A stretch of DNA of 64,000 nucleotides from Streptomyces ruber (GCF_014648075.1 NZ_BMQK01000001.1:310001-374000); one strand, 5' to 3'. Counted from the first letter of the stretch, positions 52,895 through 63,124 are shown. The notes: a model not told the origin generated them from the letters alone. Made by a program: numbers and translations.

Positions 52895-53730
52895 TGGGCC
52901 AGAAGGTAAACCCGCATGGGTTCCGGCTCGGTGTCACGACCGACTTCAAGTCGCGTTGGTACGCTGACAAGCTGTACAAGGACTACGTCAAGGAAGACGT
53001 CGCCATCCGTCGGATGATGACGTCCGGCATGGAGCGCGCCGGCATCTCCAAGGTCGAGATCGAGCGCACCCGTGACCGTGTCCGCGTGGACATCCACACC
53101 GCGCGTCCGGGCATCGTCATCGGCCGCCGTGGCGCCGAGGCCGACCGCATCCGCGGTGACCTCGAGAAGCTCACGGGCAAGCAGGTCCAGCTGAACATCC
53201 TCGAGGTCAAGAACCCCGAGACCGACGCTCAGCTGGTTGCCCAGGCCGTCGCCGAGCAGCTCTCCTCCCGCGTCTCCTTCCGTCGGGCCATGCGCAAGAG
53301 CATGCAGTCCGCCATGAAGGCCGGCGCCAAGGGCATCAAGATCCAGTGCGGTGGCCGCCTCGGCGGCGCCGAGATGTCCCGCTCGGAGTTCTACCGCGAG
53401 GGCCGTGTGCCCCTGCACACGCTCCGTGCGAACGTGGACTACGGCTTCTTCGAGGCCAAGACGACCTTCGGCCGCATCGGCGTGAAGGTCTGGATCTACA
53501 AGGGCGACGTCAAGAACATCGCCGAGGTCCGCGCCGAGAACGCCGCTGCCCGCGCCGGCAACCGCCCGGCCCGTGGTGGCGCCGACCGCCCGGCCCGTGG
53601 TGGCCGCGGTGGCGAGCGTGGCGGTCGCGGTCGTAAGCCGCAGCAGCAGTCGGCTCCGGCCGCCGAGGCCCCCAAGGCCGAGGCGCCCGCCGCTGCCGCT
53701 CCGGCTGAGAGCACCGGAACGGAGGCCTGA
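52894..53730 (+). CDS. rpsC: 30S ribosomal protein S3
   Basis: 278 residues: KH domain ([25 protein letters not shown]) and the C-terminal domain. It has a ~60-residue tail of RGG units ([21 protein letters not shown]) followed by Ala/Pro/Glu repeats, longer than E. coli S3 (233 aa) and typical of high-GC actinobacteria. Confidence 0.99.
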   Translation: MGQKVNPHGFRLGVTTDFKSRWYADKLYKDYVKEDVAIRRMMTSGMERAGISKVEIERTRDRVRVDIHTARPGIVIGRRGAEADRIRGDLEKLTGKQVQLNILEVKNPETDAQLVAQAVAEQLSSRVSFRRAMRKSMQSAMKAGAKGIKIQCGGRLGGAEMSRSEFYREGRVPLHTLRANVDYGFFEAKTTFGRIGVKVWIYKGDVKNIAEVRAENAAARAGNRPARGGADRPARGGRGGERGGRGRKPQQQSAPAAEAPKAEAPAAAAPAESTGTEA

Positions 53731-53735
53731 CCGAA

Positions 53736-54155
53736 ATGCTGATCCCCCGTAGGGTCAAGCACCGCAAGCAGCACCACCCGAAGCGCAACGGCATGTCCAA
53801 GGGTGGAACGCAGGTTGCGTTCGGCGAGTACGGCATCCAGGCGCTGACCCCGGCGTACGTCACGAACCGCCAGATCGAAGCGGCTCGTATCGCCATGACC
53901 CGTCACATCAAGCGTGGCGGCAAGGTCTGGATCAACATCTACCCGGACCGCCCGCTGACCAAGAAGCCGGCCGAGACCCGCATGGGTTCCGGTAAGGGTT
54001 CGCCGGAGTGGTGGGTCGCGAACGTCAAGCCCGGACGGGTGATGTTCGAGCTGTCCTACCCGAACGAGAAGATCGCGCGCGAGGCCCTGACCCGTGCGGC
54101 CCACAAGCTGCCGATGAAGTGCAAGATCGTCAAGCGCGAGGCAGGTGAAGCGTGA
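53736..54155 (+). CDS. rplP: 50S ribosomal protein L16
   Basis: 139 residues, [24 protein letters not shown], with [19 protein letters not shown] conserved. L16 is an A-site component. Its stop overlaps the rpmC start (TGATG). Confidence 0.99.
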   Translation: MLIPRRVKHRKQHHPKRNGMSKGGTQVAFGEYGIQALTPAYVTNRQIEAARIAMTRHIKRGGKVWINIYPDRPLTKKPAETRMGSGKGSPEWWVANVKPGRVMFELSYPNEKIAREALTRAAHKLPMKCKIVKREAGEA

Positions 54156-54379
54156 TGTCGGCCGGTACCAAGGCGTCCGAGCTGCGCGAGCTGGGCAACG
54201 AGGAGCTTCTGGAGAAGCTCCGCGAGGCCAAGGAAGAGCTGTTCAACCTCCGCTTCCAGGCGGCGACCGGACAGCTTGAGAACCACGGCCGTCTCAAGGC
54301 GGTCCGCAAGGACATCGCGCGGATCTACACCCTGATGCGCGAGCGCGAGCTGGGCATCGAGACGGTGGAGAACGCCTGA
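54155..54379 (+). CDS. rpmC: 50S ribosomal protein L29
   Basis: 74 residues. The two-helix L29 core, [38 protein letters not shown], is conserved. The start ATG at 54155 is in the TGATG overlap with rplP. Its stop overlaps the rpsQ start. Confidence 0.98.
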   Translation: MSAGTKASELRELGNEELLEKLREAKEELFNLRFQAATGQLENHGRLKAVRKDIARIYTLMRERELGIETVENA

Positions 54380-54666
54380 TGAGCGAGAACAACGTGACTG
54401 CAGAGAAGACCGAGGCGCGCGGCTTCCGCAAGACCCGCGAGGGTCTCGTCGTCAGCGACAAGATGGACAAGACCGTCGTCGTCGCCGTCGAGGACCGCGT
54501 GAAGCACGCCCTGTACGGCAAGGTCATCCGCCGTACGAACAAGCTCAAGGCGCACGACGAGCAGAACGCCGCGGGTGTCGGCGACCGCGTCCTCCTCATG
54601 GAGACCCGGCCGCTGTCCGCGACCAAGCGCTGGCGCGTCGTCGAGATCCTCGAGAAGGCGAAGTAA
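54379..54666 (+). CDS. rpsQ: 30S ribosomal protein S17
   Basis: 95 residues; an OB-fold with [40 protein letters not shown]. Last gene of the S10 part before the hairpin-rich gap at 54667-54846. Confidence 0.99.
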   Translation: MSENNVTAEKTEARGFRKTREGLVVSDKMDKTVVVAVEDRVKHALYGKVIRRTNKLKAHDEQNAAGVGDRVLLMETRPLSATKRWRVVEILEKAK

Positions 54667-54846
54667 GAAGCGGGGGCGCACGCCCCCGCTGACCCCGCCG
54701 GGGGGTCGCAAAGCCCCCCGGCCGGGTGTTCGCCCACGAGAGGCCAAAGTAATTCCTGCGGGCACCCCCGCAGGACAGTTCCGCCAGGCTCGCAGGGTCT
54801 GCCCGCAAGGGCACTGCGGGAACCGGCAGACGATCAGGAGATAGAC
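54667..54846 (+). terminator. Chain of four hairpins between rpsQ and rplN
   Basis: Hairpin A is AGCGGGGGCG/CGCCCCCGCT (54669-54690); B is GCCGGGGGG/CCCCCCGGC (54697-54705, 54714-54722); C is TCCTGCGGG/CCCGCAGGA (54754-54762, 54767-54775); D is TGCCC/GGGCA at 54800-54813. All are perfect stems of 5 to 10 bp in 180 bp. They split the S10 and spc parts; an unusually long gap inside an operon otherwise joined by overlapping stop/start codons. Attenuation, partial termination or processing could result. TAATTC at 54750-54755 is a possible -10 for rplN. Confidence 0.7.
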
Positions 54847-55215
54847 GTGATCCAGCAGGAGTCGCGACTGCGCGTCGCCGACAACACTGGTGCGAAGGAA
54901 ATCCTTTGCATCCGTGTGCTCGGTGGCTCCGGTCGCCGCTACGCGGGCATCGGTGACGTCATCGTCGCCACCGTCAAGGACGCGATCCCCGGTGGCAACG
55001 TGAAGAAGGGTGACGTCGTCAAGGCGGTCATCGTTCGCACCGTCAAGGAGCGCCGCCGTCAGGACGGCTCGTACATCCGCTTCGACGAGAACGCCGCCGT
55101 CATTCTGAAGAACGACGGCGACCCTCGCGGCACCCGTATCTTCGGCCCGGTCGGCCGTGAGCTGCGCGAGAAGAAGTTCATGAAGATCATCTCGCTCGCG
55201 CCGGAGGTGCTGTAA
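54847..55215 (+). CDS. rplN: 50S ribosomal protein L14
   Basis: 122 residues from GTG 54847 (ATCAGGAG upstream), [37 protein letters not shown], full-length L14. First gene of the spc part. Confidence 0.99.
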   Translation: MIQQESRLRVADNTGAKEILCIRVLGGSGRRYAGIGDVIVATVKDAIPGGNVKKGDVVKAVIVRTVKERRRQDGSYIRFDENAAVILKNDGDPRGTRIFGPVGRELREKKFMKIISLAPEVL

Positions 55216-55217
55216 GC

Positions 55218-55541
55218 ATGAAGATCAAGAAGGGCGACCTGGTCCAGGTCATCACCGGTAAGGACAAGGGCAAGCAGGGCAAGGTCATCGCGGCCTTCCC
55301 CCGCGAGGACCGCGTCCTGGTCGAGGGTGTCAACCGGGTCAAGAAGCACACCAAGGCCGGTCCGACCGCTCGCGGTTCCCAGGCCGGCGGCATCGTGACG
55401 ACCGAGGCCCCGATCCACGTGAGCAACGTTCAGCTCGTCGTGGAGAAGGACGGCAACAAGGTCGTGACCCGCGTCGGTTACCGCTTCGACGAGAACGGCA
55501 ACAAGATCCGCGTTGCCAAGCGGACGGGTGAGGACATCTGA
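55218..55541 (+). CDS. rplX: 50S ribosomal protein L24
   Basis: 107 residues with the KOW motif at the start ([21 protein letters not shown]). Assembly initiator of the 50S subunit. Its stop overlaps the rplE start (TGATG). Confidence 0.99.
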   Translation: MKIKKGDLVQVITGKDKGKQGKVIAAFPREDRVLVEGVNRVKKHTKAGPTARGSQAGGIVTTEAPIHVSNVQLVVEKDGNKVVTRVGYRFDENGNKIRVAKRTGEDI

Positions 55542-56098
55542 TGGCTACCACCACCACTCCGCGTCTGAAGACGAAGTACCGCGAGGAGATCGCGGGCAAG
55601 CTGCGTGACGAGTTCAAGTACGAGAACGTCATGCAGATCCCCGGCCTCGTGAAGATCGTGGTCAACATGGGTGTGGGCGACGCCGCCCGCGACTCCAAGC
55701 TGATCGACGGCGCGATTCGCGACCTCACCACGATCACCGGCCAGAAGCCGGCCGTCACCAAGGCCCGCAAGTCCATCGCGCAGTTCAAGCTGCGTGAGGG
55801 CCAGCCGATCGGTGCCCACGTCACGCTCCGTGGCGACCGCATGTGGGAGTTCCTGGACCGCACCCTGTCGCTCGCGCTGCCGCGCATCCGCGACTTCCGT
55901 GGTCTGTCCCCCAAGCAGTTCGACGGCCGTGGCAACTACACCTTCGGTCTCACCGAGCAGGTCATGTTCCACGAGATCGACCAGGACAAGATCGACCGCG
56001 TCCGGGGTATGGACATCACCGTGGTGACCACGGCGACCAACGACGAAGAGGGCCGTGCGCTCCTCCGTCACCTCGGCTTCCCCTTCAAGGAGGCGTGA
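55541..56098 (+). CDS. rplE: 50S ribosomal protein L5
   Basis: 185 residues; conserved [25 protein letters not shown] and [22 protein letters not shown]. Binds 5S rRNA in the central protuberance. Confidence 0.99.
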   Translation: MATTTTPRLKTKYREEIAGKLRDEFKYENVMQIPGLVKIVVNMGVGDAARDSKLIDGAIRDLTTITGQKPAVTKARKSIAQFKLREGQPIGAHVTLRGDRMWEFLDRTLSLALPRIRDFRGLSPKQFDGRGNYTFGLTEQVMFHEIDQDKIDRVRGMDITVVTTATNDEEGRALLRHLGFPFKEA

Positions 56099-56103
56099 GC
56101 GAG

Positions 56104-56289
56104 ATGGCGAAGAAGGCTCTGATCGCGAAGGCTGCCCGTAAGCCGAAGTTCGCTGTGCGTGCCTACACCCGCTGCCAGCGGTGTGGCCGTCCGCACTCCG
56201 TGTACCGCAAGTTCGGCCTGTGCCGCGTGTGCCTCCGTGAGATGGCTCACCGTGGCGAGCTGCCGGGCGTGACCAAGAGCTCCTGGTAA
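56104..56289 (+). CDS. rpsZ: 30S ribosomal protein S14 type Z (zinc form)
   Basis: 61 residues: [47 protein letters not shown]... with two CxxC pairs that bind zinc. It is the zinc-dependent form; Streptomyces usually carry a zinc-independent paralogue elsewhere under Zur control. Confidence 0.98.
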   Translation: MAKKALIAKAARKPKFAVRAYTRCQRCGRPHSVYRKFGLCRVCLREMAHRGELPGVTKSSW

Positions 56290-56501
56290 TCCCCCTTATT
56301 CGGGATTCCCAAGGCTCTCGGTAAGCATCTGGGTCGGCAGGACGCCCAGCTCACATGCCTTAGGCTTGTGGGGTTGGGCGCCTGTCGCGCCCGTACGACT
56401 TACTACGCCGTAGGTCCACCGCGCCGCACCCGTCCCGTCTCGGATCGGGGAGAGGGATGGCGCACCAGGAAACCCCGGCGAGAGAGGCCGAAGGCCAATT
56501 C

Positions 56502-56900
56502 ATGACCATGACTGATCCGATCGCAGACATGCTTACGCGTCTGCGGAACGCGAACTCGGCATACCACGACTCCGTGACGATGCCCGCTTCCAAGATCAAG
56601 TCGCACATCGCGGAGATCCTCCAGCAGGAGGGCTTCATCACGGGCTGGAAGGTCGAGGACGCCGAGGTCGGCAAGAACCTCACCCTCGAGCTGAAGTTCG
56701 GCCCGAACCGTGAGCGCTCCATCGCGGGCATCAAGCGGATCTCCAAGCCCGGTCTCCGGGTGTACGCGAAGTCCACCAACCTGCCGAAGGTGCTCGGCGG
56801 CCTCGGCGTGGCGATCATCTCCACGTCGCACGGGCTCCTCACCGACAAGCAGGCCGGCAAGAAGGGCGTGGGTGGGGAAGTCCTCGCCTACGTCTGGTAA
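56502..56900 (+). CDS. rpsH: 30S ribosomal protein S8
   Basis: 132 residues from ATG 56502, [23 protein letters not shown]. In E. coli S8 is the spc operon repressor. The 212-bp gap before it carries no gene and has TAGGCT near 56359, a possible -10, but no clear -35. Confidence 0.98.
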   Translation: MTMTDPIADMLTRLRNANSAYHDSVTMPASKIKSHIAEILQQEGFITGWKVEDAEVGKNLTLELKFGPNRERSIAGIKRISKPGLRVYAKSTNLPKVLGGLGVAIISTSHGLLTDKQAGKKGVGGEVLAYVW

Positions 56901-56924
56901 CGGAAGGGAACGGAGGAAACAGCT

Positions 56925-57464
56925 ATGTCGCGTATTGGCAAGCTCCCCATCACGGTTCCCGCCGGCGTGGACGTCACCATCGACGGCCGTACGGTTTCGG
57001 TGAAGGGCCCCAAGGGCACCCTCGCCCACACCATCGCGGCGCCGATCGACATCGCTAAGGGCGAGGACGGCGTGCTCAGCGTCACCCGCCCGAACGACGA
57101 GCGTCAGAACAAGGCCCTGCACGGCCTGTCCCGCACGCTGGTGGCGAACATGATCACCGGCGTGACCCAGGGTTACGTGAAGAAGCTCGAGATCAGCGGT
57201 GTCGGTTACCGCGTGACGGCCAAGGGTTCGAACCTCGAGTTCGCGCTCGGCTACAGCCACCCGATCACCGTCGAGGCGCCCGAGGGCATCACCTTCAAGG
57301 TGGAGTCCCCGACCCGCTTCTCGGTCGAGGGCATCGACAAGCAGAAGGTGGGCGAGGTCGCGGCCAACATCCGCAAGCTGCGCAAGCCCGACCCGTACAA
57401 GGCCAAGGGCGTCAAGTACGAGGGCGAAGTCATCCGCCGCAAGGTCGGAAAGGCGGGTAAGTAA
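56925..57464 (+). CDS. rplF: 50S ribosomal protein L6
   Basis: 179 residues, [33 protein letters not shown], two alpha/beta L6 repeats, ending [16 protein letters not shown]. Confidence 0.99.
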   Translation: MSRIGKLPITVPAGVDVTIDGRTVSVKGPKGTLAHTIAAPIDIAKGEDGVLSVTRPNDERQNKALHGLSRTLVANMITGVTQGYVKKLEISGVGYRVTAKGSNLEFALGYSHPITVEAPEGITFKVESPTRFSVEGIDKQKVGEVAANIRKLRKPDPYKAKGVKYEGEVIRRKVGKAGK

Positions 57465-57467
57465 GCC

Positions 57468-57851
57468 ATGGCATACGGGCAGAAGATCGCCAAGGGCGAC
57501 GCCTACAAGCGCGCAGCCATCAAGCGCCGCCACATCCGTATCCGCAAGAAGGTCTCGGGCACGGCCGAGCGTCCGCGCCTGGTCGTGACGCGCTCGAACC
57601 GTCACATCGTGGCCCAGGTCATCGACGACCTGAAGGGTCACACCGTGGCGTCCGCCTCGACCCTGGACACGTCCGTCCGCGGTGGCGAGGGCGACAAGTC
57701 CGCACAGGCCAAGCAGGTCGGCGCCCTGGTCGCCGAGCGTGCCAAGGCCGCGGGTGTCGAGACCGTCGTGTTCGACCGTGGTGGTAACCGGTACGCGGGT
57801 CGCATCGCGGCCCTGGCCGACGCCGCCCGCGAGGCCGGGCTCAAGTTCTGA
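57468..57851 (+). CDS. rplR: 50S ribosomal protein L18
   Basis: 127 residues, with the 5S-rRNA-binding Arg-rich N-terminus and the conserved [26 protein letters not shown] end. Confidence 0.99.
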   Translation: MAYGQKIAKGDAYKRAAIKRRHIRIRKKVSGTAERPRLVVTRSNRHIVAQVIDDLKGHTVASASTLDTSVRGGEGDKSAQAKQVGALVAERAKAAGVETVVFDRGGNRYAGRIAALADAAREAGLKF

Positions 57852-57890
57852 GCTCGCTGCGTAGCTAGCGGAAAGAGAGAGGTAAATCCA

Positions 57891-58496
57891 ATGGCTGGAC
57901 CCCAGCGCCGCGGTGGCGGTGCCGGTGGCGGCGAGCGGCGGGACCGGAAGGGCCGTGACGGCGGCGCAGCTGCCGCCGAGAAGACCGCGTACGTCGAGCG
58001 CGTCGTCGCGATCAACCGAGTCGCCAAGGTTGTGAAGGGTGGTCGTCGCTTCAGCTTCACCGCGCTGGTCGTGGTGGGCGACGGTGACGGCACCGTGGGT
58101 GTCGGTTACGGCAAGGCCAAGGAGGTGCCGGCCGCCATCGCCAAGGGTGTCGAGGAGGCCAAGAAGCACTTCTTCAAGGTCCCCCGTATCCAGGGCACCA
58201 TCCCGCACCCCATCCAGGGTGAGAAGGCTGCCGGCGTCGTGCTGCTCAAGCCCGCGTCCCCGGGTACCGGTGTTATCGCCGGTGGTCCGGTGCGTGCCGT
58301 GCTCGAGTGCGCCGGTATCCACGACGTCCTGTCGAAGTCGCTCGGCTCCGACAACGCGATCAACATCGTGCACGCGACCGTGGAGGCCCTGAAGGGCCTG
58401 CAGCGTCCCGAGGAGATCGCGGCCCGCCGCGGTCTGCCGCTCGAGGACGTCGCCCCCGCGGCTCTGCTGCGTGCGCGTGCCGGGGCGGGTGCGTAA
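57891..58496 (+). CDS. rpsE: 30S ribosomal protein S5
   Basis: 201 residues. The dsRBD-like core ([33 protein letters not shown]) and C-terminal domain are intact; the N-terminal Gly/Arg-rich extension is longer than in E. coli. Its stop overlaps the rpmD start (TAATG). Confidence 0.99.
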   Translation: MAGPQRRGGGAGGGERRDRKGRDGGAAAAEKTAYVERVVAINRVAKVVKGGRRFSFTALVVVGDGDGTVGVGYGKAKEVPAAIAKGVEEAKKHFFKVPRIQGTIPHPIQGEKAAGVVLLKPASPGTGVIAGGPVRAVLECAGIHDVLSKSLGSDNAINIVHATVEALKGLQRPEEIAARRGLPLEDVAPAALLRARAGAGA

Positions 58497-58678
58497 TGGC
58501 TCGCCTCAAGATCACGCAGACGAAGTCGTACATCGGCAGCAAGCAGAACCACCGTGACACCCTGCGCTCCCTTGGTCTCAAGGGCATCAACACGCAGGTC
58601 GTCAAGGAGGACCGCCCCGAGTTCCGCGGCATGGTGCACACCGTCCGCCACCTCGTGACGGTCGAGGAGGTCGACTGA
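58496..58678 (+). CDS. rpmD: 50S ribosomal protein L30
   Basis: 60 residues, [32 protein letters not shown], standard short L30. Start overlaps the rpsE stop. Confidence 0.99.
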   Translation: MARLKITQTKSYIGSKQNHRDTLRSLGLKGINTQVVKEDRPEFRGMVHTVRHLVTVEEVD

Positions 58679-58680
58679 TC

Positions 58681-59136
58681 ATGGCGGAGAACAACCCGCT
58701 CAAGATCCACAACCTCCGTCCCGCCCCGGGCGCCAAGACCGCCAAGACCCGTGTCGGTCGTGGTGAGGCGTCGAAGGGTAAGACGGCCGGTCGTGGTACC
58801 AAGGGCACCAAGGCCCGCTACCAGGTTCCGGAGAGCTTCGAGGGTGGCCAGATGCCGCTCCACATGCGTCTCCCGAAGCTGAAGGGCTTCAAGAACCCGT
58901 TCAAGACCGAGTACCAGGTCGTCAACCTGGACAAGCTCTCCGCCCTCTACCCCGAGGGTGGCGAGGTCACGGTCGCGGACCTGGTCGCCAAGGGTGCCGT
59001 TCGCAAGAACAGCCTCGTCAAGGTCCTGGGCCAGGGCGAGGTCTCCGTGGCGCTGCAGGTGACGGTCGACGCCGTCTCCGGCTCCGCCAAGGAGAAGATC
59101 ACCGCCGCCGGCGGTACCGTCACCGAGCTCGTCTGA
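58681..59136 (+). CDS. rplO: 50S ribosomal protein L15
   Basis: 151 residues, with Gly/Arg-rich N-terminus ([23 protein letters not shown]) and the L15 globular part. Last gene before the strong hairpin at 59161-59214. Confidence 0.99.
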   Translation: MAENNPLKIHNLRPAPGAKTAKTRVGRGEASKGKTAGRGTKGTKARYQVPESFEGGQMPLHMRLPKLKGFKNPFKTEYQVVNLDKLSALYPEGGEVTVADLVAKGAVRKNSLVKVLGQGEVSVALQVTVDAVSGSAKEKITAAGGTVTELV

Positions 59137-59160
59137 GTCCTTCGGGCGTCTCGATGACCT

Positions 59161-59214
59161 GAACGATCCCGACCGGGGATACCCCACAAATGGGGTATCC
59201 CCGGTTGGTCGTTC
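59161..59214 (+). terminator. Strong hairpin between rplO and secY
   Basis: A perfect 14-bp core (CCGGGGATACCCCA at 59173-59186, TGGGGTATCCCCGG at 59191-59204, loop CAAA) with an outer GAACGA/TCGTTC pair (59161-59166, 59209-59214). No T-run follows. It separates the ribosomal protein genes from secY by a 235-bp gap, so secY probably has its own promoter as well as read-through. Confidence 0.85.
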
Positions 59215-59371
59215 CTAGGGCGGCAGTCTCGCCGGTAAGGTGGCCTGCACTGCCCACTTTCACCGGGCGCTCCACGCGGGGCACCCGGCGCGGCAGTTGG
59301 CCGTTACCTATTTGTCGAACCTCAGACCGTCACCCTTGACGCAGAGAAGCGCGGGGGTCGCAGGAGGCACC

Positions 59372-60685
59372 GTGCTCACCGCGTTCGCCCGGGCGTTCAA
59401 GACGCCCGACCTGCGCAAGAAGCTGCTCTTCACGCTCGGCATCATCGTGATCTACCGGATCGGTACGCACATCCCGATCCCGGGCGTCGACTACAAAAGC
59501 GTCCAGTTCTGTATCGACCAGGCAAACGCCAACCAAGGCCTGTTCGGTCTTGTCAATATGTTCAGCGGTGGCGCGCTGCTCCAGATCACTATCTTTGCGC
59601 TCGGCATCATGCCGTACATCACGGCGAGCATCATTCTGCAGCTGCTGACCGTGGTGATTCCCCGTCTGGAAGCCCTCAAGAAGGAGGGACAGTCCGGCAC
59701 GGCCAAGATCACGCAGTACACGCGTTATCTGACGGTCGCGCTGGCGGTCCTCCAGGGCACCGGCCTCGTGGCCACCGCCCGCAGCGGTTCGCTCTTCTCC
59801 GGCTGCACCCTGGCCGGCTCGATCGTCCCGGACAGCTCGATCTTCGTCACGATCACGATGGTCATCACGATGACGGCCGGTACGGCCCTCGTCATGTGGC
59901 TCGGTGAGCTCATCACCGACCGCGGCATCGGCAACGGCATGTCGATCCTGATGTTCATCTCGATCGCCGCCACCTTCCCGTCCTCCCTGTGGGCCATCAA
60001 GAAGCAGGGCGACCTCGCCGGCGGCTGGATCGAGTTCGGCATCGTCATCGCGGTCGGCCTGGTCATGGTCGCGCTGGTGGTCTTCGTCGAGCAGGCCCAG
60101 CGCCGCATCCCGGTGCAGTACGCGAAGCGCATGATCGGCCGCCGGTCCTACGGCGGCACGTCGACGTACATCCCGCTCAAGGTGAACCAGGCGGGTGTCA
60201 TCCCCGTCATCTTCGCCTCGTCGCTGCTCTACATTCCGGCGCTGATCGTGCAGTTCTCCAACTCCACGGCAGGCTGGGCGGCCTGGATCCAGCGCCATCT
60301 GGCGGACACGGCGGCGCCCGTGCACATCACCATCTACTTCTTCCTCATTGTTTTCTTCGCGTTCTTCTACGTGGCCATCTCGTTCAACCCCGAGGAAGTC
60401 GCGGACAACATGAAGAAGTATGGTGGCTTCATCCCGGGCATCCGGGCTGGCCGACCGACCGCTGAGTACCTTTCGTACGTGCTCAACCGGATCACCTGGC
60501 CGGGCTCGCTGTATCTGGGCCTGATCGCTCTCGTCCCGACAATGGCGTTGGCTGGTTTCGGGGCAAACCAGAACTTCCCGTTCGGCGGTACCAGCATCCT
60601 GATCATCGTGGGTGTGGGCCTGGAGACGGTGAAGCAGATCGAGAGCCAGCTCCAGCAGCGCAATTACGAAGGGTTCCTCCGCTGA
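59372..60685 (+). CDS. secY: Preprotein translocase subunit SecY
   Basis: 437 residues from GTG 59372 (CAGGAGGCACC upstream), VLTAFARAFKTPDLRKKLLFT. Ten TM helices, with FIG-IPIPG plug-side entry, EG-DRG-G-NGMS (ITDRGIGNGMSILMF) and the cytosolic YAKRMIGRRSYGGTSTYIPLKVN loop are all conserved. Forms the SecYEG channel. The stop overlaps the adk ATG (TGATG). Confidence 0.98.
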   Translation: MLTAFARAFKTPDLRKKLLFTLGIIVIYRIGTHIPIPGVDYKSVQFCIDQANANQGLFGLVNMFSGGALLQITIFALGIMPYITASIILQLLTVVIPRLEALKKEGQSGTAKITQYTRYLTVALAVLQGTGLVATARSGSLFSGCTLAGSIVPDSSIFVTITMVITMTAGTALVMWLGELITDRGIGNGMSILMFISIAATFPSSLWAIKKQGDLAGGWIEFGIVIAVGLVMVALVVFVEQAQRRIPVQYAKRMIGRRSYGGTSTYIPLKVNQAGVIPVIFASSLLYIPALIVQFSNSTAGWAAWIQRHLADTAAPVHITIYFFLIVFFAFFYVAISFNPEEVADNMKKYGGFIPGIRAGRPTAEYLSYVLNRITWPGSLYLGLIALVPTMALAGFGANQNFPFGGTSILIIVGVGLETVKQIESQLQQRNYEGFLR

Positions 60686-61344
60686 TGCGAATCGTCCTCG
60701 TCGGGCCGCCCGGTGCCGGCAAGGGAACTCAGGCAGCGTTCCTTGCCAAGAACCTGTCGATCCCGCACATCTCCACGGGCGACCTCTTCCGTGCCAACAT
60801 CAGCCGGCAGACGGAGCTCGGGAAGCTCGCGAAGTCCTACATGGACGCGGGCAACCTGGTTCCGGACGAGGTCACCATCGCGATGGCCAAGGACCGGATG
60901 GAGCAGCCCGACGCGCTGGGCGGCTTCCTGCTCGACGGGTTCCCGCGGAACGTGTCGCAGGCCGAGGCGCTCGACGAGATGCTGAAGACCGAGGGCCTGA
61001 AGCTGGACGCCGTGCTGGACCTGGAGGTCCCCGACGAGGAGGTCGTCAAGCGGATCGCGGGCCGCCGCATCTGCCGCAACGACTCGTCGCACGTGTATCA
61101 CGTGTCGTACAAGGCGCCCGCGCAGGAGGGCCTGTGCGACGAGTGCGGCGGCGAGCTGTACCAGCGTGACGACGACGCCGAGGACACCGTCCGCAAGCGG
61201 CTGGAGGTCTACCACACCCAGACCGAGCCGATCATCGACTACTACAAGGGCCAGGACCTTGTCGTGACGATCTCGGCGCTCGGCAAGGTGGACGAGGTCA
61301 CGCAGCGCGCCATGGAGGCGCTGAAGCGCGAGGGCGACGAGTAG
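60685..61344 (+). CDS. adk: Adenylate kinase
   Basis: 219 residues, long-type AMP/ADP kinase. P-loop GPPGAGKGTQ (~7-16), STGDLFR (AMP site), DGFPRN (~85) and the LID domain with GRRICRNDSSHVYH...CDECGG, whose cysteines bind zinc, are intact. Overlaps secY by one base. Confidence 0.98.
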   Translation: MRIVLVGPPGAGKGTQAAFLAKNLSIPHISTGDLFRANISRQTELGKLAKSYMDAGNLVPDEVTIAMAKDRMEQPDALGGFLLDGFPRNVSQAEALDEMLKTEGLKLDAVLDLEVPDEEVVKRIAGRRICRNDSSHVYHVSYKAPAQEGLCDECGGELYQRDDDAEDTVRKRLEVYHTQTEPIIDYYKGQDLVVTISALGKVDEVTQRAMEALKREGDE

Positions 61345-61515
61345 GCCGTCCCGTGCCGTGTCAGTCCGGCCGCGGTCTCCAGGACGGGGACCGCGGCCGA
61401 CGCGTGAACGGCCCCGGCGCCGGTCGGGCCGGGTCCGCGTCCGTCTCCGGGGTACCCGCCCCCTTATCGTTGATGGTGTCCGTACACTCCCCGGTCGAGA
61501 AAGGCCGTTGTCGTC

Positions 61516-62352
61516 ATGGTGCAGATCAAGACCCCCGAGCAGATCGCGAAGATGCGCGAGGCGGGGCTGGTCGTCGCCGCCATCCACGCGGCCACCCGTG
61601 AGGCGGCGGTGCCGGGTGCCACCACCAAGGACATCGACCAGGTGGCCCGCAAGGTGCTCGCGGAGCACGGCGCCAAGTCGAACTTCCTCGGGTACGGCGG
61701 CTTCCCCGCCACGATCTGCACCTCCGTGAACGAGGTCGTGGTGCACGGCATCCCGGACGACAAGACCGTCCTGAAGGACGGCGACATCATCTCCATCGAC
61801 TGCGGCGCGATCGTCGACGGCTGGCACGGCGACGCGGCGTTCACGGCCTTCGTGGGGTCCGGACACGCCCCGGAGCTGATCGAGCTCTCACGGGTGACCG
61901 AGGAGTCGATGTGGGCGGGCATCGCGGCGATGAAGCAGGGCAACCGGCTGGTCGACATCTCCCGCGCGATCGAGACGTACATCCGCCGCCAGCCCAAGCC
62001 GGGCGGCGGCAAGTACGGCATCGTCCAGGACTACGGCGGCCACGGCATCGGCACCGAGATGCACATGGACCCGCACCTGCTGAACTACGTGGAGCGCCGG
62101 CGCGGCAAGGGCCCGAAGCTGGTCCCCGGCTTCTGCCTCGCGATCGAGCCGATGGTGTCCCTAGGCACCCCGAAGACCGAGGTGCTGGAGGACGACTGGA
62201 CCGTCATCACGACGGACGGCACGTGGTCCTCGCACTGGGAGCACTCGGTGGCGCTGACGGAGGAGGGCCCGCTGGTGCTGACGGCGCCGGACGGCGGGAA
62301 GGCGAAGCTGGCGGAGTACGGGGTGGTGGCGGCGCCGGATCCGCTGGGGTAG
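61516..62352 (+). CDS. map: Methionine aminopeptidase type I
   Basis: 278 residues. Catalytic pita-bread elements are visible: His in CTSVNEVVVHGIPDD, Asp in SIDCGAIVDGWHGDAAFT, His in GGHGIG, Glu in IEPMVSLG and Glu in SSHWEHSVALTEEG. Removes initiator Met in the cytosol. The 171-bp gap after adk likely holds its promoter (TACACT at 61487-61492 as -10). Family consensus starts near this ATG (MVQIKTPEQI). Confidence 0.97.
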   Translation: MVQIKTPEQIAKMREAGLVVAAIHAATREAAVPGATTKDIDQVARKVLAEHGAKSNFLGYGGFPATICTSVNEVVVHGIPDDKTVLKDGDIISIDCGAIVDGWHGDAAFTAFVGSGHAPELIELSRVTEESMWAGIAAMKQGNRLVDISRAIETYIRRQPKPGGGKYGIVQDYGGHGIGTEMHMDPHLLNYVERRRGKGPKLVPGFCLAIEPMVSLGTPKTEVLEDDWTVITTDGTWSSHWEHSVALTEEGPLVLTAPDGGKAKLAEYGVVAAPDPLG

Positions 62353-62378
62353 CGCTCCGCTGGTTGGGCGGTTCGTGT

Positions 62379-62543
62379 CTTGTCCGCGGGTGGGGTGGGG
62401 CCGGTCGCGCAGTTCCTCGCGCCCCTGGTCGGGTGGGGGTGGCCTGGGCGGTGGGGTGTGGGATCGCCGGTGTGTGCGGTCCGCCGGGGCCGGTTCTTGT
62501 CTGCGGGTGGGGTGGGGCCGGTCGCGCCGTTCCCCGCGCCCCT
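62379..62543. repeat. Two copies of a 48-bp Streptomyces-type intergenic repeat
   Basis: The 48-bp unit (62379-62426 and 62496-62543) differs by three bases between copies; each contains GGGGCCGGTCGCGC and ends GCGCCCCT. Similar GTGGGG...GTCGCGCAGTTCCCCGCGCCCCT segments are widespread between Streptomyces genes. The second copy leads into a GCGCCCC-TTT-GGGGCGC hairpin (62536-62552) that can act as a terminator for map. The region is otherwise without genes until infA. Confidence 0.8.
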
Positions 62544-62624
62544 TTGGGGCGCTTCGGTGAATGGGGGGCTTAACGATCTGCGGGGATGGGCAGTCTCACC
62601 CGATTCGTTTTTCTGGGAGCTCTG

Positions 62625-62630
62625 ACGTAG
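62625..62630 (+). promoter_or_regulatory. Candidate -10 for the infA operon
   Basis: TAGACT is a strong -10 hexamer about 100 bp upstream of infA, in an AT-rich patch (CGATTCGTTTTTCTG just before); no matching -35 of the TTGAC type at 17-18 bp. It may be a promoter for infA-rpmJ-rpsM-rpsK. Confidence 0.45.
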
Positions 62631-62727
62631 ACTGACTCGTCGGCTCTTGTGCACCCGCATGTCCGTATGCGCCCGTGAGGGAAAAGTGCAGGGGTCGATC
62701 AAGGTAGTCGATTCCGAAGGGCGAAGC

Positions 62728-62949
62728 GTGGCCAAGAAGCAAGGTGCCATCGAGATCGAGGGCACTGTCGTCGAGTCTCTGCCGAACGCCATGTTCAAGG
62801 TCGAGCTCCAGAACGGCCACCAGGTCCTGGCACACATCAGCGGCAAGATGCGCATGCACTACATCCGCATCCTCCCTGACGACCGGGTCGTGGTGGAGCT
62901 GTCTCCGTACGACCTGACGCGTGGCCGGATCGTCTACCGCTACAAGTAG
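62728..62949 (+). CDS. infA: Translation initiation factor IF-1
   Basis: 73 residues from GTG 62728, [73 protein letters not shown]; full S1/OB-fold IF-1. GAAGGGCGAAGC precedes the start. It binds the 30S A site. Confidence 0.99.
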   Translation: MAKKQGAIEIEGTVVESLPNAMFKVELQNGHQVLAHISGKMRMHYIRILPDDRVVVELSPYDLTRGRIVYRYK

Positions 62950-63010
62950 ATCTTGCCCACGTCCCGCCCCGCGCGGGACCGCCGGCAACTGACCCGGAGA
63001 ACCTCACCCC

Positions 63011-63124
63011 ATGAAGGTCAAGCCGAGCGTCAAGAAGATCTGCGACAAGTGCAGGGTGATCCGCCGTCACGGCCGGGTCATGGTCATCTGCGACAACCCG
63101 CGCCACAAGCAGCGCCAGGGCTGA
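63011..63124 (+). CDS. rpmJ: 50S ribosomal protein L36 (zinc form)
   Basis: 37 residues, [37 protein letters not shown]. The CxxC-...-C-...-H zinc ligands are present, so this is the C+ form. A stable CGGACCGC/GCGGTCCG hairpin (63193-63200, 63207-63214) in the 188-bp gap follows it before rpsM. Confidence 0.98.
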   Translation: MKVKPSVKKICDKCRVIRRHGRVMVICDNPRHKQRQG

